Shown: one piece after another, positions 13,133 to 25,943 of the stretch
How positions within the stretch are numbered: position 1 is the first letter of the stretch
How the letters are laid out: the number at the start of each line of letters is the position of its first letter
NCBI GenBank assembly: GCA_019914945.1
Contig: CM034102.1
Coordinates: 15,675,501 to 15,739,500, forward strand
DNA: 64,000 nt
Source of the DNA: Typha latifolia
Taxonomy: Eukaryota > Streptophyta > Magnoliopsida > Poales > Typhaceae
Direction of reading: 5' to 3'
Notes under the pieces: model-generated
What the model was told of the DNA's origin: nothing
The model's database searches: none
The model's input: the letters and a program-made list of their open reading frames with translations, nothing else
Made by a program: the position numbers and the translations under genes

Positions 13133-14388
13133 CTTCTTCTTCCTTCTGTCCCTTTTTTACTTCAATCCTGCAAGTGATGCGATAACAATATAGGATTTTT
13201 CTCGTTTGTTCTTCCATTAGAAATCTAAGAGTTTGGAGAAAGGAAAGAAATATGGGAAATTGATGGGAATTCGAAACATTGATTGGTTCCGAAATAAAGA
13301 GATAAATCTAAAATTGATAGATAAATATTAGATAAGCTGTAAGTCTCTTTCGCTCTTCTATAAGGGATCTACAACATCATCGAAAGAATTAGGGCAAAGA
13401 TTGCACGAAGTATCAAAAGATCGATCTTTTCTGAATCGAACATCGAAAATATTGATGGGGTTTTCAGAATAAATACAGAAGAACATAAATTTACACATAC
13501 ATATTAGATAAACACCATCTAACACGAACGATCTGGTAAGGTTTTAGCGATTCGGGTAGGATTAGGGTTCATATACTTGGTTTCTTTCCATTTATAGATC
13601 TAAAGAACAACATTGAAAGAATCAGGACAAAGACTGCAAAAAAGAAGATCATGACGTCGTTTGTTTTTCTGGTGAATGATTCGATTCCACAATAAATCAA
13701 GAAATCACATATTAGTTACTAAAATTTACCGGATGAATCAATCGATTGCCGCTGTTTTTTTAGGTCTGCTGACGGAAATCTCAGAACGACTTCTCCCAAG
13801 AGTCGTCAATGAACTCTCCCTCTCTCATCCCCCCTCGTTTTCTTTTCCCCTCTACGGAGGAGACATGGAAGCGGGTTTAGAAGACTAACGGATGCTTGTT
13901 TGGATCCGATAACCCGATACATGCTTGATTTGATCCGACAACCCGATAAGGAATCACCGCCCAGAACTCCTCACCTCCCTCCCTCCTTTCCTCTCCTCCT
14001 CACCATCGGCTGACAGCAGCGGAGGGTGTGGAGGCAGCTGTAGGCCAAGGGTGGGTTGCCAAGGTGGAAGAAGGCGGCGATCCGGCCAGTAAAGGCGGCG
14101 GCGCTTCACTGCAACAGTAGGAAAAAAAAAATCCTTTTTAGAAAGGTAAGCCCTATAACATCTTGCCGGGACGGGTCAATCCGACTCGTCAGGTGACCCG
14201 ATCGAATTTCTTTACACAAATAGCTCAGCTTCTTGCTTAGAAGTCACGCTTTTCTTCTCTGATTAAAGAGAGAAACTTTAGATGAAAATATGCAATTCTG
14301 CTGATCCTGAGTTTATACGATTCGTCTGGTGAATTTATTGATTTGTAGTTGGAAAGATCTGCCTAGAAGTTTACAAGGAAGCACTAAA
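13133..14388. promoter_or_regulatory. Divergent promoter region between V-ATPase D (-) and MOG1-like (+)
   Basis: About 1.25 kb separates the two start codons, and both 5' UTRs lie inside it, so the two genes probably share a promoter zone near 13850-14250. That part is GC-richer than its surroundings. It has pyrimidine-rich leader-like sequence (13968-14003) and repeated ACCCGAT/GATCCGA words at 13902-13948 and 14165-14205. Those words resemble the ends of the repeat elements in the neighbouring introns, so the patch may be partly repeat-derived. No clear TATA box was chosen. Confidence 0.5.
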
Positions 14389-15843
14389 ATGCCTGGAGAT
14401 GATTGTGTCGAGCAGCCTCTATTTGGGGGTGCTATATCTAGTTGCTTTCCTCTTAGGTTTCAGGTAAGTTTTCATCTTTGATCTTTCCTTCTTGCAACAC
14501 ATAGTTCAATGCTAGAAGTAGGAAACTTATACAAAATTTCTTTTTTATTTAGGATGTGAGCAATATACGTGACGTCCCTGATCATCAGGTTCACTCATCA
14601 GACACTGCTTAACTTTATACATTAAACCTTTAGGATGCTGATACGCTGTTGAATCTTGAAGGAAGTTTTCACGGACCCCAGTCGTGATGAGAGTCTAATT
14701 ATTGAGCTGCTAGATTTGAAACATGAGGTTGGAGATAATAGGAGTGCTTTATGGTTTCTGCGTGATATTGCCAGCGAACAAGATGCAGAGGAAACCATGG
14801 TAAGTCGTCTGCACGCTGTTTCTTTTTCTAACCCTTTATTAGTTAATTGAAGTTATTCAATTCTTCTCTTGTAACCAGGTGCTTGAGCATTCTGGTACTC
14901 TTGAGCTAGCTGGTTTACGTGACGGAGATACACCCGCTGTTGTTACAACTGCAGTTGGTAAACTGGTAATGTTGTCAATGAATATGTGATGTTACAGGAA
15001 GTGTGTTCTGTGGTTTATGTGGTCTGCACTTAGCGGCAATATTTACACTGCTGTCATGCTGTATATGTGGCATATGTGAAGTCCCTTTTGTTAGGAGTAT
15101 AGTATTGGTACTCACACAAAGTAATAACATAATGGAATATGTAAAGAAGATTTGGTACAATTTCTTTTAAATTGTTTGATACCTAGAGGCATGTGCTTAT
15201 TATTACTATGAGAAAAGTCAGCATCAACTTGCTTTTGAATTTTGAAAGTTCCACATAGATAAGAGGATGCTGATTAAGTTACATCTACAATATCTGCTGA
15301 AGAATTTAAAGTGTGTTACAGATAGGCTCTCTGAGATGTTTGCTCAGTAGTTGCAAGACAATGAAAATGAAGATTTTTATGGGCTTATGGCAATAAATGA
15401 CATTACATGTTGATGGAAGTTAGAGCTTCTAAAATGGACATTTGTGATGCTGGAACTCATCTGATAAAGATAGACAGGAACTTGACATCAACTTCAATTT
15501 TGTGGTTCATCGTATCAGCATGCATAAGAAATCTGCTGCACAGTCTCTTATCTTCACTGACTTTTAGAAATTAGAACCATAAAAAATTACATCATCATGG
15601 CACTAGTAACACACATTAGGAAGATACAAATGTTGTATATTTGTATGATGTTGAACTGAATGCAACAATCAAATTATGTCAAAACTCAAAAGTATCTCTT
15701 GGATCTACTTAATGTTAAAATTTCAGATGTACTTGAACTAAGGTTCCCAGTTTTGGCTGGGGAAACAGATCGGGTATTGGCCGAAACAGCCGATCTTACC
15801 CAAAAAGGTCGGATCCGACCCGGACCCCACCCCCCACCTGCCC

Positions 15844-15916
<73 letters not shown>

Positions 15917-18535
15917 TTCTTTATCTCTTTCTCTCTTTCTCTTTTTCTCTTCTTTCTCACCTCTTCCATCGGCGACCGAGTAGATCTTTGATGAAGATCT
16001 GATGACCTCGACCTCTGGCGACCTCGGGTAAGTTTTTTGTATTTTTATTTTTTCAGTTTTTAATTCCTCTCTCTTTCTCTTCTTTCACCGAGTAGATCCA
16101 ACGACTTCTACTGTTGCTGCTATGGTGAAGCAACAGCAGGTGTTGCGGCGCACCTACAACAGCAGCACCAGTTGCTGAGAGCTTAAGAGAGAGAGAGGGG
16201 GGGAAAGGGAGAGAGAGGGAGGCGGAAAGAAGTAAAGAAAAAATGGGAGCTTTATCTATGTAAATAATTTTTGAGTAAGTTTTGAATTTTGAGAAGGGGG
16301 AAAAGAGAAAGAGAGCTCGGTATTTATCAAAATTTTGAATTTTAAGTAAGTTAATACATTTTTTAAGTTTTTACGTTTCATATGTGAGTGCTAATTTTTT
16401 ATAATTTTTTTGTATTTTTAAATAATATATAAAATTTTACATAATTAAAAAGATACGAGCGGTCAATACATATCATTTTTCGGACAACCAATACCGATCC
16501 CAATCCTAATACTAGGAACGTTGACTTAAACTATATTATACTTGCTGCATAAGTTGATACACAGATTCTTGCATAGGATTATTATAAGTTGCAGGGTGAA
16601 ATGCATGGCCAATCTGCTTCCCTCAATATGAGATATAGTCAAAAGAGTTGTGTGATAGTGGAGTTGCATGCCTATGTGGAAGATGAATGACTTCTGTAAT
16701 CTGTATCTTGTCAAGTGAGTCTAGAGACTAGTAGAAACTTTTTGGAGAATGTTAGAGTTGAAGTTGTAATTATTTTAATACAACATGCAATTTGTACATA
16801 TTTGTGCTTCTTTCCAAACCTGGCCCTGGCTTCCCGTTCATTTCAACCTTTACTTCAATGTAGAGTTTATTATTTAATTTGTTTACAGGCTATTTCAAAG
16901 GGAAGACAAGGGAGGGAGGCACAGAACATAGTGCGGGTGAGTTTAGTTTTTACTTTTCGTGCAACTATGAACCAGCAAAGTAACAAGATTTACTTGCTTG
17001 ACTTGCTGCTTGACCTTTCAGGTATATCTTGCAAATTTGCGTCTTAAGGAGGTTTCTACTGATGTACTTATTACAGCACATGAGCCACTATTAATAAAGT
17101 AAGTTTCAAGAAGCATTTGTATTCAAATCATTGGTAGATTTAATAAGTGGGCAGCATCCTTTGTTTCTAATTGTATCAAGTCTGATTTTTTGAGTTGGCC
17201 GAAGTCTTTTTTTTGCCAGCTAGGTTTGTGGCTTCATGGCAAGCTCTCTTTCCCTTTTGCTCGACATTTTTCTTTGGCCTTTCTTTATGAACTGATGAAC
17301 TTATCACTGCACATGAGCCAAAGTCTTTTGCCTGTTTGTATTCATGAACAACTGGTTCTATGTTCTAAATCATGATTTTACTCATTGCTCTAGCTTCCTA
17401 TGTTGATTTAATTTCCTCACATGTTTAGTTCATAAAATTCTTTTTCGTTGGATCACCTGTTATGCTGATGTGATAGTGCTGTACACTTTTCTTGCTTGAC
17501 AAGAGCAAAAGGGTACTACATGGTTGCAGCATAATTAATTTTATGCTCTATGTGCTGCTGTGCCTGTATAATGGAGTGTAAATATGGTTGGGGATTTAGA
17601 TTTGCCAACAGAAATTTCTGACAGTATAATGTTGGTAGTGTAGGTAGAAGATGCTGTTGAATTCTCTGAATATTCTCCTTTTGAAACCATTCTTTGATAT
17701 CACCAAATTGAAGTAAGAGATCTTATCCTTAAAGAGCTGTCTGACAGGTGAGGGCTTAGTATTAGGTATTTTTGACTGAGATGTTTGTGATCTATGTAGT
17801 TTTGTGGAGACAGATCTAGGACTTTCAATTTTGAAGGGCCAGCAGCTGCATGGAAGCTCTACGATGTGGTCATAGATCAAATTTAACAGCATGGGAACCC
17901 TATTTGGGGTTGATCTTGTAGCTGATCATGGGTTTCCTTGTGCAATTAGGATTCTCTAGAAGGTTCAGGCATTGTAGGTGTCTATGGGGTTGGATGAGAT
18001 GGAAGGAAAGAATCATTAGCAGAGAGTGTTAAAAAGGTATGTTCAAATGCTCGAGAAGAAAGAATGTTGATTAATATTGGTATCACACCATGATCTGGTT
18101 TAACGTCGAGGAAGTAGAAGAAAATTCTCCTATTGTATATATTTCTCAAAAGTAACAAGGTAAAAATCTGTCTCCTGTATCACATCTAGGTGCCTTGGCT
18201 CAATTGGCAAATGAACACTTCCACCTGAGCGTTTACTTCTATTTTGTAGTTAGAGGATCAGAACTAAGTGGGATGGTGATTCTGAATTCTAGTATAACAG
18301 AAATTCAATACTTTCTTCTTATAGGGATACAGAATCTTTCTGCTACTTGTGGTGATGAAAAATTGAAGTGTAGGGAAAATAAGGTCATCAAATGGTAGGA
18401 AATGGTAAGGCGCAAAATTGAAGTGTAAGGTGGAACAATATTATATATGGAATTGAATGATCTCATGGCTGTTTATAATGAACTTCTGATTGTAAAAATA
18501 ACTTCTACTGCTTTCTAATAGGATCGGCCAAACCC

Positions 18536-18600
<65 letters not shown>

Positions 18601-19813
18601 ACTCTCTCTCTAACTCTCTTTTTTTTCTTTCGCTCCTTTTTTTCCTTGCCATGTAATCATTGTTTCTCTTACGGAGAGATCTAGCTCCGGCGAACTCCAG
18701 TATATAAGTTTTTAATTTATTTCTTTATTTTTCTCTCAGTTTTTTTCATTTCTTCCACTCTCTCCATTTTTTCTCTTTTTTTCTTCTTCTTCTTTTTCAC
18801 TGCACTATGATTTTTCTTTCTTTTGTTTGATTTTCTTTCACTCACTCTTTTTTAATCTCTTCTTCTTTTCAATTTTTATTGCACCATAGTTTTTCTTTCT
18901 TTGTTTTCTTATTTTTTTATGAACTTTTTTCTAAATTTTTGGAAATTCTTCTGTATTTTTAAATAATATTTAGAATTTTATGTAATTAAAATATCGGCGA
19001 CCGATATGGCTAATACGGCCGATCCGTATCGTTTTTTCAGAAGGCTGATTCCGATCCCGATCTCAATTTTTTGAACCTTGAAATTAACTAAGTTTGATAT
19101 AAGCAGCATGAAAGTGTGTATGCATGTATTAGATAAGTAACCGCAAAACTAACAAGCCAATAGAACTTTTCATGCTCCCCGTGTTACATTGAGGAGCTGT
19201 AATAGATATGGTGCCAAAATACCCAAATAATTTTTTTAACTTCTTTCTTGGAAGGGAAAAAAATTTCCCAGAAACTGAGAAAGATGAAAATGTGCACAAC
19301 ATATTCACTGATTTTGGACGTAATAGTTTTGTCAGTTCCCCATAAAATGTTGTGCTTCCCCAGTTCTTGCATCCTTTTTCTGACTAACTTAGACTTGTTT
19401 GGCTGGCCAGATCTGCATAGTCTCGAACACTATAATGCTGTTGAAGCACAATAATTATCCTATCATGTGAGCATGCAAACCTAATACTGCACATTAGCCT
19501 TATGAAATCAATCTCCCTCCTGACACCTTATCCCCTCCTTGGTCCTCCTATGTCAATCTTTTACATAATGTCATAAATAGATTTGGGATAGTATATATGC
19601 TGATGTTGCTTTTTTTGTGAGTGATTATCATTTGATGGCTGTATTCCTATTTTCTGTGATTCTAGCCCTCTGAGTGAAAGCGCCACAACAGTAGGAGCTG
19701 GTCCAGCTGTACCTGCAGAAATATCCGGATGCTTGCCAGTGCCTGAGGTCTTCAAACTTGCTGTCACAAGCTTTAAGGTCCATGATTGGAATCTTTTTGG
19801 TTCAGGGCCCTGA
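14389..19813 (+). CDS. MOG1-like Ran-binding protein (Mog1/PsbP-like fold)
   Basis: Seven coding exons: 14389-14463, 14553-14588, 14662-14799, 14879-14965, 16889-16936, 17022-17098 and 19666-19813. All have GT-AG borders, and the 609-nt frame gives 202 aa, the normal length for plant MOG1. The protein opens MPGDDCVEQPLFGGAISSCF, continues with LRFQDVSNIRDVPDHQEVF and HEVGDNRSALWFLRDIASEQ, and ends FKVHDWNLFGSGP, all family hallmarks. Mog1 proteins bind Ran GTPase and promote nucleotide release, which supports Ran-dependent nuclear transport. The role here is by homology. Introns 4 (about 1.9 kb) and 6 (about 2.6 kb) are enlarged, and each carries a copy of the same repeat element. The coding frame is intact. 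The start is the only ATG that fits the family N-terminus. Confidence 0.93.
15737..16523. mobile_element. Non-autonomous repeat element, copy A, in MOG1-like intron 4
   Basis: About 790 bp with no coding capacity. The left end reads CTAAGGTTCC, and the right end GGAACGTTG is roughly its inverse. Inside are GC-rich words around GATCGG/CCGATC, a long (CT)n tract, then an AT-rich part containing TGTATTTTTAAATAATAT. The same order of parts recurs at 18521-19080. Short inverted ends and no protein suggest a MITE-like DNA element. The superfamily is unknown, and the borders are approximate. Confidence 0.5.
15844..15933. repeat. (CT)n microsatellite in repeat copy A
   Basis: Near-perfect CT dinucleotide tract with a few TT interruptions, continuing as a looser pyrimidine run to about 15958. 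Confidence 0.9.
18521..19080. mobile_element. Non-autonomous repeat element, copy B, in MOG1-like intron 6
   Basis: Starts near GGATCGGCC, enters a (CT)n tract, then shows the same AT-rich block TGTATTTTTAAATAATAT (from 18952) and a right end CCGATCCCGATCTC followed by TTGAACCTTG. This parallels copy A's CCGATCCCAATCC and GGAACGTTG. The left inverted end seen in copy A (AAGGTTC) is missing, so this copy is probably 5' truncated or diverged. Confidence 0.5.
18538..18596. repeat. (CT)n microsatellite in repeat copy B
   Basis: Uninterrupted CT dinucleotide tract of about 59 bp. Confidence 0.93.
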
Positions 19814-22325
19814 GAAAATTGCGTGTGCTTCTATGTATATAAAGAACATATCACCTACCTTGGAAAATGAAAATATAACTATTTTTTTCTGATAACTTTC
19901 TTCTTGAACGGGATAATGACAGTTGTTAAGTTAATTGTGCAACCATTTCATAATCCAAATTCTTCTCCGTGTTTTTTTTTTTTTATTTTCCTCCTGCTTC
20001 AGAGGATTGTTTTTGTGCTGAGCTGATTGTTGCAAGCGTCCAGATCAGAACAGAAGTTCCCAGGTCATATCTTGGAAGTTTCCTGGTTTATCTTTTACTT
20101 CTTTTTCTCTTTCTGAATGCATGTTATGGTTGATCTCTTTCGGTTTTTGGTTGCTTTCTGGCCTTGTCCTTGTTGTGCTTTCTCTGCTATGTATTCCTGG
20201 TGCTGGCGATGCTTCTGGTACTCCAGTTCTCACTAATGGTTTAGGCTCTCAAAACTGGTGGGCCCTTGAGTACTGGGTTATAGTGATATTTTGATCCTAT
20301 ACATGGCATTCCAGGTTGATGTTCTGATAATGTTACTGATATTATTACAGGAGCATCTTCCGTCAATCTTAGCCGTGCGTTTTGCCTGCTGTAGATTGAT
20401 GATATGTTTGAATCACAACCTAATATTCGAAACACAAATAGCTATGTATGGACCATTTTGAAATTGCAGGTACACCTGATGCTGTCTGTTGCAAGGCTGG
20501 AAATTTCTGGTTGCCTGAATCAAGTCAAGTTGAAGGGTTATCCCCTATCTGGGTTGTTGTTCTTTTATGGTAAACTGGGTTGGTCCCCTTATGCTACATG
20601 TAGAAAGGAACCTGATGTTTCATTCTTAAGCTCAAATCAGGTGTGCATGCGTTTGCCAATGGTGCCAATTGCAGTGTCTATGAACTACCAAGGGCTTTTA
20701 TTTTTCCTCCTCTTTACTTGACTCTCATCTACTTCTTTGATGCAGATTGGGCCATAGCTAATTTTGGGGACCCATTACTCTGCTTGGTCCTCAGATTTTG
20801 TTGAGCCCTCTAGGATTATTAAACATGTGGGTTCCCACTGAACCATGACATGAAAAGGAGCACATGTCTTCTTCCAGCTTTGGACAGTTTTGAGTCTTCC
20901 AACAAGAGAGAAAGATGAGTATTTTCACTTTTTTGCTAATTGCACCTTAGATTTTCTATAAAGCAAGTAGAAAGAATTGTAGCATCATTTATTTTTTATT
21001 TTTTTGGAAAAGGAAAAAATAACTTAAAATCATGCTCTTTGGAATTGTTAAGATTTCTTGAATTTTTCTCTGGCAGGTATTAGATTTGTTGATAAATTCT
21101 TAATGGCCCACAAAGTTGATGAGGTTGAAACCAGCACATGGCTTGTTCTGCTCATGTTACTCTCCAGCAGTGGCCATCATTCTCTGTGGATCCACTTGCA
21201 TGAAAAGATTCAGACATTCCTGTGGATCCAATTATATGAAAGAGATAATAATCTCAGCTTAGGTGGTTGAGGCTGAGGCATCTGTGGATGATGACATCTT
21301 TCCCAATTCCTTCATTAGTCTAAATTTGGTGGGCACATGACATGAACCCAGGTGTTATGCCAATTTTCTACTTTGAAAGTTGAATTTTAATACCATTAGG
21401 TGAAGAATAAGAGGTACAGCATTAGTGTGAGGACAGAGTTCTATCCACTTGCCCATTCCACTATATCACATACAAGGAATTTAAGCATCTCTGGTACTAT
21501 AAATAAGATAGGGTTAAATAAATTTTTTTTTTTTTTTTTTTGTGGTATTTATGCATAAAATTAGTTTACCCTTCTGTATAATTTTTTTTTACTAAATCAG
21601 TTTCTATATTTACGATCAAAGTAAAATAGTTAAAAAAAAATAATTTAAACTTGACATAGCAATGCCCAAATTATGAAAATGTTCATGTTATATTTGTTAG
21701 ACAAATTAACCGGGAAGAAATATAATTTAGGGATTTTGGTAATTTATTATATTTATTTTAATGAGATATTTTGACAATTTGGTTAGGCTATATTAATTTG
21801 CACAAAAAATTTAATTCTAAGTAAGTAGAATAGTCTAGTAAAAAAACATACAGGAAAAAAAGTGGTCTTACTTGTACTTGCACAGGAGCCAGGAGGGAAA
21901 TTGTTACTCTCGAGATGACATCAAGTTTTGGATTACAATGTTCATCAACTAAAATCTTAGAACTTATACAATAACATAATTATTATTATTGAGATATGTT
22001 TATATGCAGGAAAATCACACCTTATTCTATTATCCCATATATTATCCCATGTGGTTTAAGCACCCCTTGTATTCTTTTTACTTAAATCACTTAATCCTTC
22101 TATGATTCGGATTAACATATAACTGTTAGAATAGTAAAATAATAGTTTTACCCTATGTATTAAGTTATGGGTGAATAATATTTTCCAAGTGGGAAGAATA
22201 CTTTCATCATATAATTATATATAGTCTTATGACTTTGGTCTAGACCGTTGGGCATTAAATGCTTAAATTAAAAGTAAGTAAATTTACAGAATTTGACCTG
22301 AGTCACAAGGTATAGGACGAATTTT

Positions 22326-22328
<3 letters not shown>
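19814..22328. other. Long AT-rich spacer after the MOG1-like gene
   Basis: Begins with the presumed MOG1-like 3' UTR. Short open frames (for example near 20404-20721 and 21058-21270) have no recognisable family, and no paired splice sites join them. A 19-bp poly-T run lies at 21523-21541. No RNA gene was seen. Confidence 0.45.

Positions 22329-22382
<54 letters not shown>
22329..22382. repeat. (AT)n microsatellite
   Basis: About 54 bp of perfect alternating AT directly before a sharp switch to GC-rich sequence. Confidence 0.95.
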
Positions 22383-22385
<3 letters not shown>

Positions 22386-22760
22386 AAGGTTCCAGCTGGA
22401 AGGAGTAGTGGTATTCTCGTAATTTAAACCGGTCGGGGAGGGCAAACTCCCGAGCCCAACGGCTGTGTGGCCGTCCGGATTTTGCGGATGTGGGTCCCAC
22501 CTGCGAAGTCAGACCACCGAGGAGGTGTCCGTAGAGAAGATGACGCCAGCCCTAGCGACTTGGAGATTCCAACTGTCTGTTGACGTGGCGGTCACCACCC
22601 GGTTCCCCGCCCAACCCAGCTGGATTCGGGCCCCACCACTCACTCTAACTACCGAGCTGTCTCTCCCTTTTACTCGGCTCGGGCTATACGGCTTCTTCTT
22701 TGGCTTCATGGCTCGTAAGCCAACCGTAGATCTCGACCTTACTTTCAACTTAATAAAATA
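22383..22760. promoter_or_regulatory. GC-rich island with class I TCP-type binding sites
   Basis: A clear GC-rich patch in AT-rich spacer. It contains the near-palindrome GTGGGTCCCAC (22490-22500) and GGGCCCCAC (22628-22636), both fitting the known class I TCP consensus GGNCCCAC, and GACGTGGC near 22581, an ABRE/G-box-like word. A palindrome TTCCAGCTGGAA lies at 22390-22401. It lies about 3.3 kb upstream of the TCP gene, so it may be a distal control region, a promoter of an unseen transcript, or a GC-rich repeat. No coding frame was accepted here. Confidence 0.35.
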
Positions 22761-25489
22761 AAATCCTACAAACGACCATTTTAGTTCACACCTGACTTTG
22801 ATAACAAGGAATTTTATTATAAATAAGCATGCATGTCAGTAGTTAGTAAGTAACATCACTCGTCATTATTATGGAGAAAATTTATTTAATAATTTAATAA
22901 TTTGGCGATTAATAGCTTGAATGATGTAGTTAGCTAATCTCGGCCACATATATCAGCTAAAATTTAATGAAATCTGAGCCGAGTGATATTTTTAATATCC
23001 AGAGAGGATTAGCTCTTTGTCCCGGTTTGTACAGACATGCATATGCATTTTTCTATGTAATTATCTCATCATCAATACCTACATTTTTCTATGGGATTAT
23101 CTCATCAGTAGACCTAAAATATCTTTATATATAGCCAACAGTACTTTGTCATCAATCTTGCATTGAATGATCTATTGACATGGCCACCATGGACCTACAC
23201 TCGAGTCCACATGACATAGCTATGTATTCCTACAACAGTTGACATAACTGATGAAGTACATGGTACTAACATGCACTTTGAATGATATATTACATCAACC
23301 TGCTTGAGAAAACAAAAGTTACATTTAAGAATATAATAGCTTGCCTAGTTACATACATAGGACACTATTCCCCTTAGACTATGTTACTACTACCTTGAAT
23401 TAATGAACAATATGATTAGAGTACTACTCAACTTTACCTACTCAGTTACTCAAAGGAGTAAAATATATAGAGAGCTCATGCTACTTGATCAATTGATTGG
23501 GTTATTAAATTGAAGCACAAGTCTCAGTTTCTGTAAAGAAACAGTAGTAGTTAATTCTAATAATTAGACTTGCATCTCAAGCATCTTTGCTTCTTAAAGC
23601 AAATGTAGTACCAAGTTTTTGTTAGTTTTTTCAATCATGTGTGATCATGAGAACCTTCCATCTCCTATTCTTTGTTCTCATCTAATTGTATATGTGGGAT
23701 AGAATAGATTAAGAGATTTTATGTCATGTCTTAATTGTACATGACCAGCCAAATCCCCTGTGGAAGAATCTTCTCATATTTGGTTTCCTCCATGTCTTAG
23801 CTAAACTGAGGTGGTGGTTGCCAATTTCTATACACTGTTCTATCCGTCCTTTGTTTTATCACTGCAATACCCCACTTACCCACGATTTCTGGTTCATGTC
23901 CCCCCCCCTCCTCAAGACCTTCAGCAAATTATTAGTTTTTTTTCTTCCACAAAAGTGAACACATGGGTGCACTATCAATATGTTTTACGCCTAAAAGTGA
24001 AGACATGGATTGTGATCATTATTCTTTTCTCTTTTTTCTTCTTTCATCCTAATCTTAAAAAGAAAAAACCCTAATAATCTCAGGATCAACCCTTTTATCA
24101 GTAAGAGATGGCATTTTTAACCTGAAAAAAAAAACTTAAATTGTTTGATAACAGACTAATAATATATATATATATATATATCATAATTTTTTTAAGTGTT
24201 TGATCATTATACATGACTTCTGAAGTCTTTTCCTTCCGTATAAACCAGTCAACGTATCAATCTCTATGGTTTGTTAGCTCCGAACCTACCACAACAAAGA
24301 CATAAGATAGAAGAGCTTCCTTTATCATGGTTTGATTGATAAGATTAACTGGTTTTTAGGTGGATTTAAAGTGAGAAGTTGATTATTGTGCAGGCATGCA
24401 ATATATATCAGAAGACATGCTCATATTCTTTCACATCATTCACCCCTCTTTAGGATGGCCCACAAAGGCAGTAAATTTTGGTCAGGATCACAAGAGAATG
24501 GGCAGATCAAAAGGACTGATTTGCCAGAAAGGGAGTACATCAAGTTCAAAATGAAAGTTTTTTTCTTCTTTCTTTCAAGGTATTAAAGGGCTTGATGTGT
24601 GCTGAAGTATGATAAAAAGCATCATTAAATTGACCCTATAAGGGAAGTTCTGAGTCCCCAAACTTGAGCCTACTAGCTTAACTCCAGCCATGGATTCCAA
24701 CCATGGTTAGGAAACAAAGGCAAAGAGAAAGAATTGGGGGTAAAAAGAAAGGCAAAGAGATGATTAATACTGGAGTGGAGGAGGACCCACTTAATTATCT
24801 TTTCTTTGCAGTCTCTCATTTTTTTGACTTGGAAAAGGGACCCACATAGGCCACTACTGGCTTTATGATTGAATGATAAAGAGCACCGCACGTGGAGCCT
24901 GAGCCAAGTGCATGACTGCCCCTAAGCCACAGTATATAGAGAGATAGGAAAAGGAAATAAAGACATGGAGTAAAAAAAAAAGAAGGAAACCAGCTAAAAG
25001 AACAGAAAAAAAAAAACTTATAAATAAAAAAGAGTAGAGCATATAGTGTGGAATTTAGTTAGTTTTTCTAAGGACAATTAATTAGGGCAAAGTTTAGTAA
25101 AGCAAACAAAATTTTCCCCCTTAAACTAAAAGATTAGCCTGTGCTTTCTTTCCATGCATGCCACCAAATAATTTCCACTCATTGTTTTGTTTAACTTAAT
25201 TAAAGTTTACCTTCTTCTCTTATCCTCCTCCTCCTCCAGAGTTGCTTTCTCTCTCTCTCTGAGAAGTGAGAAGTGAGGGAGGTGTTAGACTCGATCTATA
25301 CCTTCTTCTATCTCTTCCAGAGGAATAAAATTGAATTGGGTGGCAAACAAAAGGTCTCCTTAAATAGTTGTGCCTATCTGTCTTCTCTATTCATCCACCA
25401 ACTCCTTCATCCACCAAGCTCTACAGTCTCATCTCCCTCTCCTTCAATTCTATTTGGTTGCTCTAATTAAAGCTCCATAGAAGCAGTTC

Positions 25490-25533
<44 letters not shown>

Positions 25534-25943
25534 AAATAGTCTGTCATCTCCTTTGGATCTTCATCCAAACCATCATAAACTTTTGCAACTTTTGGCCCTC
25601 CAAGAAGCTCCATCAAATAGCTTAATCCCTCAAATCTCAGGACTAAATCTAGTTAGGTGTCCTACCAACTCCATAAAATAGTGTGTGATCTATGCCTGTC
25701 TCTCTCTCTCTCTCCCCCCCTCTACACATTAGCTATCATCAGCAATATCTGAACCTTCAAAATTTTACTACAAATTTCACCAAATAAGTTAGAATTTGGA
25801 TGCCCTACAAGCCCCCACTAGATCTCCTTCCTCTCTCTCCTGCATATTAGACATCATCATATATCTCAACCTCCTCCACAAATAAAACCCTAGACTTGTG
25901 ACCTACACACCACCGTTAGCAGCAACTCTTTGATCAGGCCACC
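22761..25943. promoter_or_regulatory. Upstream region and probable 5' leader of the TCP gene
   Basis: AT-rich and without a recognisable gene. From about 25200 to 25943 it becomes pyrimidine-rich, with several CT tracts (25248-25260, 25496-25529, 25699-25715) typical of plant 5' leaders and core promoters. A TATATAG word lies at 24932-24938. Whether the leader contains an intron cannot be decided from sequence alone. Confidence 0.45.
25496..25529. repeat. (CT)n microsatellite upstream of the TCP gene
   Basis: About 34 bp of alternating CT in the likely 5' leader or promoter of the TCP gene. Confidence 0.9.

Noticed and set aside
12345..13193. Long open frames on the plus strand over the V-ATPase D gene
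   Set aside because: They are antisense shadows of a conserved 264-aa frame; the translations are low-complexity Ser/Arg-rich and match no family.
18190..18240. tRNA-like D-arm word (GGCTCAATTGGCA)
   Set aside because: No matching acceptor stem, anticodon arm or GGTTC T-arm follows at the right distance.
22465..22761. 98-aa plus-strand frame in the GC-rich island
   Set aside because: No family resemblance, an opposite-strand frame of similar length, and composition explained by GC content.
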